From: a virus
Length of the DNA stretch: 64,000 nt
IMG/VR virus record: IMGVR_UViG_3300009110_000302
Location: 1-64,000 of that record
Strand: one strand, 5' to 3'
Position numbers and translations under genes: made by a program. Positions 36,042-43,500 of the stretch are shown here, one piece after another. Below the pieces are notes generated by a model, which saw only the letters and a list, made by a program, of their open reading frames with translations, did no database searches and had not been told where the DNA came from. Position 1 is the stretch's first letter, and the number at the start of each line of letters is the position of its first letter.

Positions 36042-36362
36042 ATGAAAGCAATACTGAAGAACCAGATAAAAAGAATAACGAAGAAGGCTCAAGAGGTAGG
36101 TCTTAGGGTAAAAATTCAAGAGTCTTTAGACAATCCTGAGATAATTATGATTGGTTGTCCCAAAAATAAGAAGGTCGTTATGCTCGTGGTGGATCAACTT
36201 TCTAGAGCGACAAAAAATACGTTGAGAGCTTTTACTATTAATTTAAAGAAATGGAACTGGGCAGAGGCTGAAGGGTTTACAGATAAAGACCTAATAGGAA
36301 CGCTTTCTGATCAAGTGTTTAAAGAAATTAAGCTCTCTGAAATAGTCCAAAAACTATCATAA
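36042..36362 (+). CDS. Hypothetical protein, 106 aa
   Basis: Basic N-terminus (MKAILKNQIKRITKKAQEVG), then VKIQESLDNPEIIMIGC and KKVVMLVVDQLS. No family recognised. Divergent from the minus-strand pair; no Shine-Dalgarno. Confidence 0.7.
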   Translation: MKAILKNQIKRITKKAQEVGLRVKIQESLDNPEIIMIGCPKNKKVVMLVVDQLSRATKNTLRAFTINLKKWNWAEAEGFTDKDLIGTLSDQVFKEIKLSEIVQKLS

Positions 36363-36405
36363 GGCTAGTGTCTCCTTTTAAATAAAAATTTGTTTTTCAT
36401 ATCTC

Positions 36406-36424
36406 CATGTTTATAATAAACATG
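36406..36424. promoter_or_regulatory. CATGT-N9-ACATG palindrome containing a TATAAT and a start codon
   Basis: CATGTTTA and TAAACATG are perfect 8-bp arms around TAA. TATAAT (36412-36417) forms the centre, and the last three bases are the ATG of the gene at 36422. The same 19-nt layout recurs at 47013-47031. Confidence 0.6.
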
Positions 36425-36574
36425 AGGGTCAAGAAGGATAAATACTATGTTATTGTAAATAATAAAAATTATGTGCAAGGAGCCTTCCCCTTTACTGAAG
36501 AAGGAAAGAAAGAGGCCCAGAAATACTTAAGAAAAATAAATAAAAATAAAGAATATCACATTGAAGAAAGATAA
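36422..36574 (+). CDS. Small hypothetical protein, 50 aa
   Basis: MRVKKDKYYVIVNNKNYVQG start, charged, ends KEYHIEER. The start codon is the 3' arm of a palindrome holding a TATAAT, with no Shine-Dalgarno. Looks like a small beta-hairpin/helix protein. No family recognised. Confidence 0.6.
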   Translation: MRVKKDKYYVIVNNKNYVQGAFPFTEEGKKEAQKYLRKINKNKEYHIEER

Positions 36575-36604
36575 GCCATTATTCGTCATAATGTCTGATT
36601 ATGT

Positions 36605-36647
36605 GTGAGCCGCTCGCATTTATTTTCTGTACAGACAAGCGGCTTGC
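36605..36647 (+). other. Nested hairpin in a 96-nt leader region
   Basis: Outer stem GTGAGCCGCT / AGCGGCTTGC (10 bp with two wobbles; core 36608-36614 with 36638-36644) encloses a perfect palindrome TCTGTACAGA (36626-36635). No T-run follows, so it is not a standard terminator. It lies between a CATAAT (36587-36592) and the gene at 36671, so a structured 5' leader or small RNA is possible. Confidence 0.4.
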
Positions 36648-36670
36648 TGGTAGATTGGGGTTGAAGTCAG

Positions 36671-36958
36671 ATGACAAAAAAAGAAATAAAAAAACAAGAA
36701 GAGTACCTGAGTCGTCAGTCGGAAATTTTGAACGAGAGTTTAGATTTTTGGCAGATTAAGACTTTAGAACAAGTTAACTGGGTCGATCAGATGCAGAAAA
36801 AATCTCATCTTGAAGATGATGATTTCTTTGCTGACTCCCCTCAAGATGAGGCGACTAAAGAGTTAGATTATTGTATGATGAAACTTCAATGGGAGAATAG
36901 TCAAATGAATAATCTTGACAATAAGATACAATACTTTTTAAAAGAAAAAAATAAATGA
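36671..36958 (+). CDS. Hypothetical protein, 95 aa, coiled-coil-like
   Basis: Highly charged helical protein (KKEIKKQEEYLSRQSEILNE, then TKELDYCMMKLQWENSQMNN). Coupled to the next gene by an ATGA overlap. No family recognised. Confidence 0.75.
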   Translation: MTKKEIKKQEEYLSRQSEILNESLDFWQIKTLEQVNWVDQMQKKSHLEDDDFFADSPQDEATKELDYCMMKLQWENSQMNNLDNKIQYFLKEKNK

Positions 36959-37539
36959 CCTTTGATTACGTTACGTGTGAGTACCCTTTGCCCTTACCAG
37001 AAGAAGAGCGGGAGAATTTCGAAGAGATCGATTGGTCACAGTTCGAATTTCAAACTAACGCTTTTCTTTTATCTAAAGAAGGAGAAGAATTTTTCGGTAT
37101 AGATTCTTACGCTATTGATACCGAAGGCGAAATTTATAAGCAGGTGATGGACAGGCATTATGAAGAGGACGCTCATGGGCTTTTAGATGTTAAAGAGAGT
37201 TTTAGAGGTGTGGAAAGGGTAGATTATACGGGAGAATTAAGCTTTAATGGGCTTCACATACATGAGAAGTATGATTATTTTTTAGAGTTTAAAGCCCTTT
37301 TTTGGAAGGGGGATCTTAAAGAGCTATCTTTAGCGGACTGGAAAAAGGAAGACAATTTTGATAGAGTGAAAGCTCAAAAAACTCTGGAGGAGAAATTCAA
37401 AAACGCTCAGAGGAAAGACGCTGGTTTATTAAAAAAGTTTTGGAATAACTTAATAAAGTTCCCTCTAATGATTGTTAGATATATTTTAGCTGTCTTAATG
37501 AAGGTCTCTTATACCATAGAAAGGTGGTTTTCTCTTTAA
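36955..37539 (+). CDS. Hypothetical protein, 194 aa, C-terminal membrane segment
   Basis: Begins FDYVTCEYPLPLPEEE, a start I associate with conserved phage proteins of unknown role. The middle is soluble and beta-rich (VDYTGELSFNGLHIHEKY). The C-terminus carries one hydrophobic segment (LIKFPLMIVRYILAVLMKV) that could anchor it in the membrane. Function unknown. Confidence 0.8.
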   Translation: MTFDYVTCEYPLPLPEEERENFEEIDWSQFEFQTNAFLLSKEGEEFFGIDSYAIDTEGEIYKQVMDRHYEEDAHGLLDVKESFRGVERVDYTGELSFNGLHIHEKYDYFLEFKALFWKGDLKELSLADWKKEDNFDRVKAQKTLEEKFKNAQRKDAGLLKKFWNNLIKFPLMIVRYILAVLMKVSYTIERWFSL

Positions 37540-37545
37540 AAAAAC

Positions 37546-37573
37546 TTGCAAAATGATATTATAAATTTATAAT
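37546..37573 (+). promoter_or_regulatory. Sigma70-type promoter, predicted leaderless start for 37580
   Basis: TTGCAA (37546-37551), 16-nt spacer, TATAAT (37568-37573). A +1 seven bases after the -10 is exactly the A of the ATG at 37580. No Shine-Dalgarno. Confidence 0.65.
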
Positions 37574-37579
37574 ATATAA

Positions 37580-38137
37580 ATGAGGTTAGATCATATAGCT
37601 TACAGATCTAAAGATCGTAATAAGACCGCAGAATTCTTCGCGGACACCCTTGGTTATACAATAGGCACAGAGTTTCAGGTAAAGTTTGATGACGGAGGGA
37701 AAGCCGACTGTTTAGCCTTAGTTCCGCCAGAGAATAGAACTGAAGAAACTAACCTCTGGAGACTCGAGACCTATCTCTCCATGAACGAAATTGAAACGGA
37801 AAGTCCCGTAGAATATCATGCTCCACCTGAAATTTTTGTTAGTGACGGCCCTGAAGGGAGTATTGTGGGTGATTGGGTTGCCGATCGCGGTGGCGTTGGC
37901 GGTATTCATCACATCGCTTATCAAGTGGAAGATGTGGAAAGAACAATGAAGGAGTGGAAGGGCAAGGGGTATGCTGAATTTTATTCAGAAGAACCTATGA
38001 CTTGTCCCGGCCTTACTCAAGTTTTTACAAAACCATCCGAATTAACAGGAGTTATTTATGAGCTTATATCTAGAGAAGGTAAAGGGTTTTGCGAGCTTAA
38101 TGTTAAAGGACTTATGCAAAGCACTAAAGGAGAGTAA
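37580..38137 (+). CDS. VOC-superfamily dioxygenase/glyoxalase-like protein
   Basis: 185 aa with two beta-alpha-beta-beta-beta modules: LDHIAYRSKDRNKTAEFFAD at the N-terminus and GIHHIAYQVEDVERTMKEW in the middle. The metal set (His in LDHIAY, His in GIHHIAY, Glu in VIYELI) is visible. The C-terminal half recalls 4-hydroxyphenylpyruvate dioxygenase-related proteins but is much shorter. First gene of the unit with the aldehyde dehydrogenase and the lysine-dehydrogenase-like gene, so an amino- or keto-acid substrate is likely. Confidence 0.82.
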   Translation: MRLDHIAYRSKDRNKTAEFFADTLGYTIGTEFQVKFDDGGKADCLALVPPENRTEETNLWRLETYLSMNEIETESPVEYHAPPEIFVSDGPEGSIVGDWVADRGGVGGIHHIAYQVEDVERTMKEWKGKGYAEFYSEEPMTCPGLTQVFTKPSELTGVIYELISREGKGFCELNVKGLMQSTKGE

Positions 38138-38138
38138 C

Positions 38139-39668
38139 ATGAGAGATTTCGAAGGTAGAAATTACATAAACGGAGAGTGGCGAGCTACTTCCGAAATGTA
38201 TACAAAAATTAATCCGTCAACGGGTAAAGCTCAAGGGGCGTTTCCGTCAAGCGGCCCAAGTGAAGTTTCTAAAGCTGTACTGTCTGCGAGAAAAGCTTTT
38301 AAAAAATGGAGAAAGGTTAGCAGGTTTGTTCGTTCTGATTATATGAACAAGGTCGCTCAAATTATTGAAAGAGATAAAGAAAAGTTGGCTAAAATCATAT
38401 CTTTAGAAACGGGTAAAAATTATAATGAAAGCATCGCAGAGGTTAATGAGGCTTTGCATATGGCTCAATTTGCTTTCGGCTCTGGTCGTTATAGCCATGG
38501 AGAGGCAGTATCTTCAGAGATTGAAGATAAAGATGCTTACATGCTTAGGAAGCCTAAAGGTGTAATAGCTATCGTAACTCCTTTCAACTTTCCTCTGGCA
38601 ATAGGTATGTTTTGGAACGCTGCACCAGCATTGGTGGAAGGAAATACAATAGTAATTAAACCAAGTGAAGATGCTCCGATGTCAACTCAAGCGGCTGTTC
38701 AAATTTATGCGGAAGCTGGTATCCCACGTGGAGTCATTAATTTGGTGCATGGTGACGGTACTACTGGCAACCTTTTGGTTCATGATGATGTTGATCATAT
38801 TTGTTTTACTGGTAGTGCCGATGTCGGACAGCATATTCGTAAAGTGGCTGCAGAGTCTTGGCATAAGACTACCTCTTGTGAACTAGGCAGCAAATCTGCT
38901 TGCATCATTTTTGATGACGTTGAATTTAAATTAAGCATGGAGGCTGCGATCGCAAGCGCTTTTAAATTATCAGGGCAACGGTGTGTCTCTTCTGGTAGAA
39001 TGATAGTGCAAAGAACTATCTATAGCGAGTTCGCAAAAAGATTTGCGGAGGAGGCGGCAAAATTAAAGACAGGGAATCCATTCAAGTCCATGCTTGGCAC
39101 CTCAGGCTGCCCAGATGGTATGGTTTGGGAAGAGCTTGTGGCTGACGAAGACGTTTATTATGGTCCGATTATAAATGAGCAAGGGTTTTCTAAAATTAGG
39201 AGCATGAATAAAATGGTTATAGATGACCCAGAAGCCGAAGTCCTTTTAGCTCCAGCTTACACCGGAGACCATAAATCTTATTACTCTACCCCAATGGTAT
39301 ATAAAACCGAGTGGAGAGACGTAAAGTATTTAAAAAATGAGGTGTTTGGTCCTCACGTGGCGATTATCCCTTTTGATACGATGGAAGATGCGATTCGTAT
39401 TTATAACGATACAGATTACGGTCTTGCGGTTGGGATTTTAACTAACGATTTTAGAAAAGCGAGAGTTATGAGGGACGAATGTGACGCAGGTATGATCTAT
39501 TGGAATGGCGGGTCAATCGCAGCGGAATCTCACTTAGCTTTTGGAGGAGTTAAGAAGTCCGGAAACGGATTCCCAAGCGCGGCCAGAACTTTTAGAGCAG
39601 TTACTCATGAAATAAGCTGGACTGTGAACCATGCAGATGCTCTAACTTTTCCTCAGGGGATGAAGTGA
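38139..39668 (+). CDS. NAD(P)-dependent aldehyde dehydrogenase
   Basis: Oxidises an aldehyde to a carboxylate. ATG 38139 is chosen because GGAGAG lies just upstream; the longer frame from 38058 runs inside the previous gene. Motifs: NYINGEW, VTPFNFPLAI, ALVEGNTIVIKPSE, FTGSADVGQHI, general base Glu in SCELGSKSA, catalytic Cys in SGQRCVSSGR, and EVFGPHVAII. Length 509 aa is normal. The Gly of ELGGK is replaced by Ser. With a lysine-6-dehydrogenase-like gene two genes on, an aminoadipate-semialdehyde role is plausible; a glutamate-semialdehyde role with the ProDH at 60470 is the alternative. Confidence 0.95.
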   Translation: MRDFEGRNYINGEWRATSEMYTKINPSTGKAQGAFPSSGPSEVSKAVLSARKAFKKWRKVSRFVRSDYMNKVAQIIERDKEKLAKIISLETGKNYNESIAEVNEALHMAQFAFGSGRYSHGEAVSSEIEDKDAYMLRKPKGVIAIVTPFNFPLAIGMFWNAAPALVEGNTIVIKPSEDAPMSTQAAVQIYAEAGIPRGVINLVHGDGTTGNLLVHDDVDHICFTGSADVGQHIRKVAAESWHKTTSCELGSKSACIIFDDVEFKLSMEAAIASAFKLSGQRCVSSGRMIVQRTIYSEFAKRFAEEAAKLKTGNPFKSMLGTSGCPDGMVWEELVADEDVYYGPIINEQGFSKIRSMNKMVIDDPEAEVLLAPAYTGDHKSYYSTPMVYKTEWRDVKYLKNEVFGPHVAIIPFDTMEDAIRIYNDTDYGLAVGILTNDFRKARVMRDECDAGMIYWNGGSIAAESHLAFGGVKKSGNGFPSAARTFRAVTHEISWTVNHADALTFPQGMK

Positions 39669-40114
39669 TGAATGGAAAGGGAGATAAACCAAGACCTATG
39701 AATTTCAAAAGGTATCATCAAAATTATGATGCTATTTTTAGTAAAAAAAAAGGAAAGAAAATGGAATTCCATATAGCGACAAAAGGAACGAAAGAGGATC
39801 AAAAACCTGTCGTCCTCGTAGACATTGACGAAACTATTTGTTTTTACTCTGGTAATCGTAGATACGACCTAGCTGAACCGAGTAAAGAAAACATCGGCAA
39901 AATAAACAAGATGTATGACGAAGGGTGGAAAGTTATATATTGGACAGCTAGAGGTTCCGTATCAAAAAAAGATTATTATCAATACACTTGGGATCAGTTG
40001 GAGTCTTGGGGCTGTAAGTTCCATGACTTATCTACAGGTACAGGAGGAACACACCCAAAACCTAATTATGATTTAGTTATTGACGATAAAGCAAAAAGAA
40101 TAGAGGAAATATAA
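39668..40114 (+). CDS. HAD-like phosphatase with phage-type N-terminal extension
   Basis: 148 aa from ATG 39668 (TGATG overlap with the previous stop). Residues about 1-30 (GKGDKPRPMNFKRYHQNYDAI) match a short motif I recall from standalone phage proteins. The rest is a HAD fold: PVVLVDIDETICFYSG (DxD), VIYWTARGS (motif II) and LVIDDKAKRI (motif III). Likely a sugar- or nucleotide-phosphate phosphatase. Confidence 0.8.
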   Translation: MNGKGDKPRPMNFKRYHQNYDAIFSKKKGKKMEFHIATKGTKEDQKPVVLVDIDETICFYSGNRRYDLAEPSKENIGKINKMYDEGWKVIYWTARGSVSKKDYYQYTWDQLESWGCKFHDLSTGTGGTHPKPNYDLVIDDKAKRIEEI

Positions 40115-40116
40115 TT

Positions 40117-40221
40117 ATGGCTAACAAAGAAAAGAGAAAAAAAGAAAAAAAGAAACCTGCTAAAAAGACACCAGCGGAAAAAAGAAAAGAGAAGAGAGAA
40201 AAGAAAAGAAGAGGCAAGTAA
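40117..40221 (+). CDS. Lys/Arg-rich mini-protein, 34 aa
   Basis: Almost entirely Lys, Arg and Glu (MANKEKRKKEKKKPAKK...). Starts 2 nt after the HAD stop and ends directly before the next ATG, so it occupies an operon slot. Could bind nucleic acid. Low-complexity, so only moderately sure it is made. Confidence 0.55.
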   Translation: MANKEKRKKEKKKPAKKTPAEKRKEKREKKRRGK

Positions 40222-41316
40222 ATGAGAGCTTATGTTCTAGGAGTCGGCAGGATGGGAACAGCCATTGCTTGGGCGATGGATAAATTAGGTTTTGAAGTGA
40301 CAGGTATGGACACTAACCCTGACGCCGCAAACAATATGACAGGCTCTTTTTTTGTTGTTGATGACGCGGATGATATTTGTAAAGGCATCGTAGCAAACGG
40401 TCCAAGGCCAGACATTGTTATTAGCAGCTTGCCTTACCACCAAACGGAAGTGGTAGGCAAGTGGTGCGTAGATAACGAAGTACGCTATTGCGACTTAGGC
40501 GGCAGAGTAGATGTCTCGAAAAATATTAATGATCACGCCGAGCAGTTTGCGACTCGACCAGTTTTCACAGATTTAGGCTTAGCTCCCGGCTGGGTAAATA
40601 TATTAGCCGAAGAGGGATGCAGGAAATTCCATGGCTCTGCTGAAGAAGTTAAAATGATGGTCGGGGGCTTACCCGACTATTTAGAGAGCTCGAATAATCC
40701 ATTGCGTTACGCACTTACTTGGTCTGTTGATGGATTGATCAATGAATATAGAGACGATTGCCTTATCCTTGAAGACGGAGAAGTAAAAACTGTAAAAGGA
40801 ATGTCTGGGGTAGAACAGATAGAGGGCGAAAAGTTTGGACCCATGGAGGCTTTTTATACAAGTGGTGGCGCGTCACATTCAATTCACGACATGCAACGAA
40901 GAGGAGTTAAGAATTGCTCCTATAAAACCATAAGGTACAGGGGTCATGGAGATATGGTTAGATTTTTGATTAGAGATTGCGATCTAGACGATGGAGCGTT
41001 AACTAAAATTTTCCGAGAAGGTTGCGGTACGGTAGATAAAGACGAGGTGTTTATCGTAGCAGAAGTGAAGGGCGGGGATAAAACTTGGAGACAGGAGAAG
41101 GTGATCAAATCTGACGAACAATTTTCAGCCATGCAAAAAGCTACGGCGTTTTCCATTTCCTCTGTAGCAGCGATTATGGCTCAAGGAAAGCTAGAGGGGA
41201 ACATGGAACAGCGTAGAGACTATTGGACTCAGTACCCAGCGGCCTTATCTTATGATAATGTGCCTTTTAATGAATTTAATAATAACTTAGAAAGATTATT
41301 GACTAGTGCTTTATAA
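40222..41316 (+). CDS. Saccharopine dehydrogenase/lysine 6-dehydrogenase-like oxidoreductase
   Basis: 364 aa. N-terminal Rossmann motif AYVLGVGRMGTAIAW, then DIVISSLPYHQTEVVGKWC and CDLGGRVDVS, as in the saccharopine-dehydrogenase superfamily. The catalytic domain has FTDLGLAPGWVNILAEEG, YTSGGASHSIHDM and YKTIRYRGHGDMVRF, a pattern of lysine 6-dehydrogenase and saccharopine reductases. Length fits lysine 6-dehydrogenase (about 380 aa). The product of that enzyme, piperideine-6-carboxylate, is a substrate for aldehyde dehydrogenases like the one at 38139. Carboxynorspermidine dehydrogenase is an alternative. Confidence 0.85.
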   Translation: MRAYVLGVGRMGTAIAWAMDKLGFEVTGMDTNPDAANNMTGSFFVVDDADDICKGIVANGPRPDIVISSLPYHQTEVVGKWCVDNEVRYCDLGGRVDVSKNINDHAEQFATRPVFTDLGLAPGWVNILAEEGCRKFHGSAEEVKMMVGGLPDYLESSNNPLRYALTWSVDGLINEYRDDCLILEDGEVKTVKGMSGVEQIEGEKFGPMEAFYTSGGASHSIHDMQRRGVKNCSYKTIRYRGHGDMVRFLIRDCDLDDGALTKIFREGCGTVDKDEVFIVAEVKGGDKTWRQEKVIKSDEQFSAMQKATAFSISSVAAIMAQGKLEGNMEQRRDYWTQYPAALSYDNVPFNEFNNNLERLLTSAL

Positions 41317-41327
41317 AAGTATATCTT
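41299..41327 (+). promoter_or_regulatory. Sigma70-type promoter, predicted leaderless start for the ECF sigma gene
   Basis: TTGACT (41299-41304), 17-nt spacer, TATCTT (41322-41327). A +1 seven bases after the -10 is exactly the ATG at 41334. It lies in the 3' end of the preceding gene and the 17-nt gap. Confidence 0.55.
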
Positions 41328-41333
41328 TTCCAG

Positions 41334-41945
41334 ATGATTAATTATTGCGATTTCTCAGAAAAAGAACTAATAAGTAAATCTGTAGAAGGTGAGAAAAAAG
41401 CCTTTGAAGAACTCTTGTCTAGAAATAAAGGCAGGGTAGAGGGGTGGATTTTATCATTCACCAAGCAGTCTGAAATTGTTCAGGATATTTTTCAAATAAC
41501 TTCTCTAAAAGCTTGGAGATTCTTAGATAAATTTAGAGGTGATTGCAAATTCAGCACTTGGATGTGCAATATTGCTAGAAATAGTTATTATGATTTTTAT
41601 AGGGCGAAGCAAAGACGTCCAGAGATTTCTTTAGATGCCCTATTAGAGGAACAGAAGAAGAATGGAGGAGCTTTTGAGTTTTATAATTGTGAGACAGAAG
41701 AGCATCCGAGAAATAAAGAACAAGATTCAAATTATTATTTAACTGAAATAAGTAAAAAATTGGAGTTTTTAGACCCAAGACATAGAGACCCATTGATAAT
41801 GTTTGTTGGAGAAGGCTTAGAGTATTCTGAAATTGCGGAGAAGTTGAATTGTCCGGTGGGGACTGTAATGTCTAGAATTTTTTACGCTAGAAAAAAAGCC
41901 CAAAAGATTTTGAGTCCTTTGAGAAATGAGCTTATCACAAAATAG
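41334..41945 (+). CDS. ECF-type RNA polymerase sigma factor
   Basis: 203 aa. Sigma region 2 is clear: KAFEELLSRNKGRVEGWILSF, IVQDIFQITSLKAWRFLDKF and KFSTWMCNIARNSYYDFYRA. Region 4 is the HTH RHRDPLIMFVGEGLEYSEIA, EKLNCPVGTVMSRIFYARKK. Domain spacing is that of the ECF (group 4) family. Phages rarely carry ECF-type factors; it would redirect host RNA polymerase to a phage promoter class. No anti-sigma gene is adjacent. Its own start appears leaderless. Confidence 0.92.
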   Translation: MINYCDFSEKELISKSVEGEKKAFEELLSRNKGRVEGWILSFTKQSEIVQDIFQITSLKAWRFLDKFRGDCKFSTWMCNIARNSYYDFYRAKQRRPEISLDALLEEQKKNGGAFEFYNCETEEHPRNKEQDSNYYLTEISKKLEFLDPRHRDPLIMFVGEGLEYSEIAEKLNCPVGTVMSRIFYARKKAQKILSPLRNELITK

Positions 41946-42402
41946 ACTAACTTGGTCAGAATACGCTTTAAACATAGCGGAAGCTGCTTCATTGAGGAGC
42001 GAAGACCCTTACGTGAAGGTTGGAGCTTGTGCTTTAGATCATGACTATAGAGTGTTAGGGGTTGGTTACAATGGGGTAGCCTCTGGTAAAGATACGGGCT
42101 ATGATTTTTGGAGAGATAGAGATTCTCGTAGGCCTTTTATTATCCATGCGGAAGCTAATTGTTTGTCCCTCTTTAAAAGAGGTGAATGTCAAATTTTAGC
42201 TGTTACGCTCTTACCATGCTCTCATTGTGCTACAATGATCGCTGGTTATGGGATAGGTCAAGTGGTTTATAGAGATGAGTACGAAAAAGATGAAGGCGCT
42301 AAAAAAATTTTTGATTTCTATGGGATTCGGTATCGTAAAATAAAAAAAACTGAAAAATTTTCCGAAGACCAAAAAAATCCCAAAGTGGACGATATACTAT
42401 AG
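41926..42402 (+). CDS. Deoxycytidylate (dCMP) deaminase family
   Basis: Zinc-dependent deamination of dCMP to dUMP for dTTP supply. Motifs: DPYVKVGACALDHDYRVLGVGYNG, IHAEANCLSLF (HxE) and LLPCSHCATMIAGYGI (PCxxC), 158 aa. It begins 20 nt inside the sigma gene. The HAE/PCxxC sites are intact, so it should be active. Its 3' end is part of a short direct repeat. Confidence 0.9.
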   Translation: MSLSQNRLTWSEYALNIAEAASLRSEDPYVKVGACALDHDYRVLGVGYNGVASGKDTGYDFWRDRDSRRPFIIHAEANCLSLFKRGECQILAVTLLPCSHCATMIAGYGIGQVVYRDEYEKDEGAKKIFDFYGIRYRKIKKTEKFSEDQKNPKVDDIL

Positions 42403-42414
42403 TGGACGATATAC
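42384..42414 (+). repeat. 14-bp direct repeat at the dCMP deaminase stop
   Basis: AGTGGACGATATAC occurs at 42384-42397 and 42401-42414, separated by TAT. The deaminase TAG stop lies at the junction (42400-42402). Confidence 0.88.
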
Positions 42415-42418
42415 AGAG

Positions 42419-42589
42419 ATGGCTAAAAAACACAGAAAATATTTTAGGACTAAAAAAGGCAAGAAAGCTTTAAGAAAAGCGCGTAAAGCTTATGACGAGA
42501 GAGACCCCGAAAGAAGAAGACGTCAGAAAAGAGAGTACATGAGGAGGAAAAGGCAAAAAGAAAGAGAGCAAAGAGAGGAAATAGAATGA
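42419..42589 (+). CDS. Arg/Lys-rich small protein, 56 aa
   Basis: MAKKHRKYFRTKKGKKALRK start, then DPERRRRQKREYMRRKR; more than half basic. It overlaps the next gene by 4 nt (ATGA), supporting translation. Probably nucleic-acid or ribosome binding, by composition only. No family recognised. Confidence 0.65.
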   Translation: MAKKHRKYFRTKKGKKALRKARKAYDERDPERRRRQKREYMRRKRQKEREQREEIE

Positions 42590-43500
42590 ATGTCCTTTTA
42601 ACATCTGTGGGCTGTATGGGTTATGTGGGCTTAATAAAAGCTTTTCAAAAAGAGGAGTGTAAAGTTTTTGGCGTAGATTGCTCCAGTGATGCTGTCGGTT
42701 TTAGTTTTTGTGATGGCTCCGCAGTAGTCCCTCACGGAGATAACGAAGCTTACACCACTGAATTATTAAAAGTCTGTAAGGATTATAATATAGAATTAAT
42801 TGTGCCTTCTTCTGATAACGAAATATTAAAAGTGGCAGAGGACAGGCCGATGTTTGAAGGCTTGGGCGTGTCGGTATTATTGCCTTCTGACAACTCTTTG
42901 AGGATTTGTAATGATAAGAGTCATTTTTATGAGCACTTATTTGGGTGGGGCATACTCCATCCGGAAGTTCGTAACCCTTTAGACGCAGAATTTCCAGCTA
43001 TACTAAAACCGAAAGTGGGAAAAGGCTCCACGGGTGTTCGTGTTATCACGAAGATGGATCAGTTAAAACCGTGGAGGGAGTGGAATACAAATTGCATTCT
43101 TCAAGATTTTATAAAAGGGGATGAATATACCGTAGATATTCTAGCGAATAAGAGTTCTACAATTTTGTCTATGGTTCAAAGAAAAAGAACTCGCGTAGAA
43201 TCTGGAATTAGCGTGGCGGCGGAAGTGGTAGAGGATGAGCATGGTAGAGCCATTTGTAGCCAGCTAAACGATAGATTACAGATGCGCGGAATGTACTGTG
43301 TTCAATACATCAAGAACTCAAACGGCATATATGTATTAGAGATTAACCCTAGATTTGGCGGGGGGAGCGTTTTATCTTTAAGAGCTGACCCTACAATTAT
43401 TTTAAATTATTTAAACATTGCTCAAGATAAGCCTATAGAGGTCTTATGCGATCCAGCGAAAATAAAAATGAGGCGTTATTATGCGGAAGTCTTCGAATAA
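42586..43500 (+). CDS. ATP-grasp carboxylate-amine ligase
   Basis: 304 aa. N-terminal pre-ATP-grasp domain (MNVLLTSVGCMGYVGLIKAF, IELIVPSSDNEILKVAED), then the ATP-grasp fold: FPAILKPKVGKGSTGV, CILQDFIKGDEYTVDIL and the Mg-binding GIYVLEINPRFGGGSVL. Resembles CarB-type ATP-grasp ligases found in polysaccharide and small-molecule clusters. Joins a carboxylate to an amine; the neighbouring PIG-L deacetylase could expose the amine. It overlaps both neighbours. Confidence 0.87.
   Translation: MNVLLTSVGCMGYVGLIKAFQKEECKVFGVDCSSDAVGFSFCDGSAVVPHGDNEAYTTELLKVCKDYNIELIVPSSDNEILKVAEDRPMFEGLGVSVLLPSDNSLRICNDKSHFYEHLFGWGILHPEVRNPLDAEFPAILKPKVGKGSTGVRVITKMDQLKPWREWNTNCILQDFIKGDEYTVDILANKSSTILSMVQRKRTRVESGISVAAEVVEDEHGRAICSQLNDRLQMRGMYCVQYIKNSNGIYVLEINPRFGGGSVLSLRADPTIILNYLNIAQDKPIEVLCDPAKIKMRRYYAEVFE

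Noticed and set aside
38058-38138. Longer N-terminus of the aldehyde dehydrogenase
   Set aside because: The extra 27 codons are inside the VOC gene and lack family similarity; ATG 38139 has a good GGAGAG and starts at the family N-terminus.
42586-43500. PylC-like pyrrolysine ligase
   Set aside because: No PylB, PylD, PylS or amber tRNA in the window, and TAG is used as an ordinary stop.
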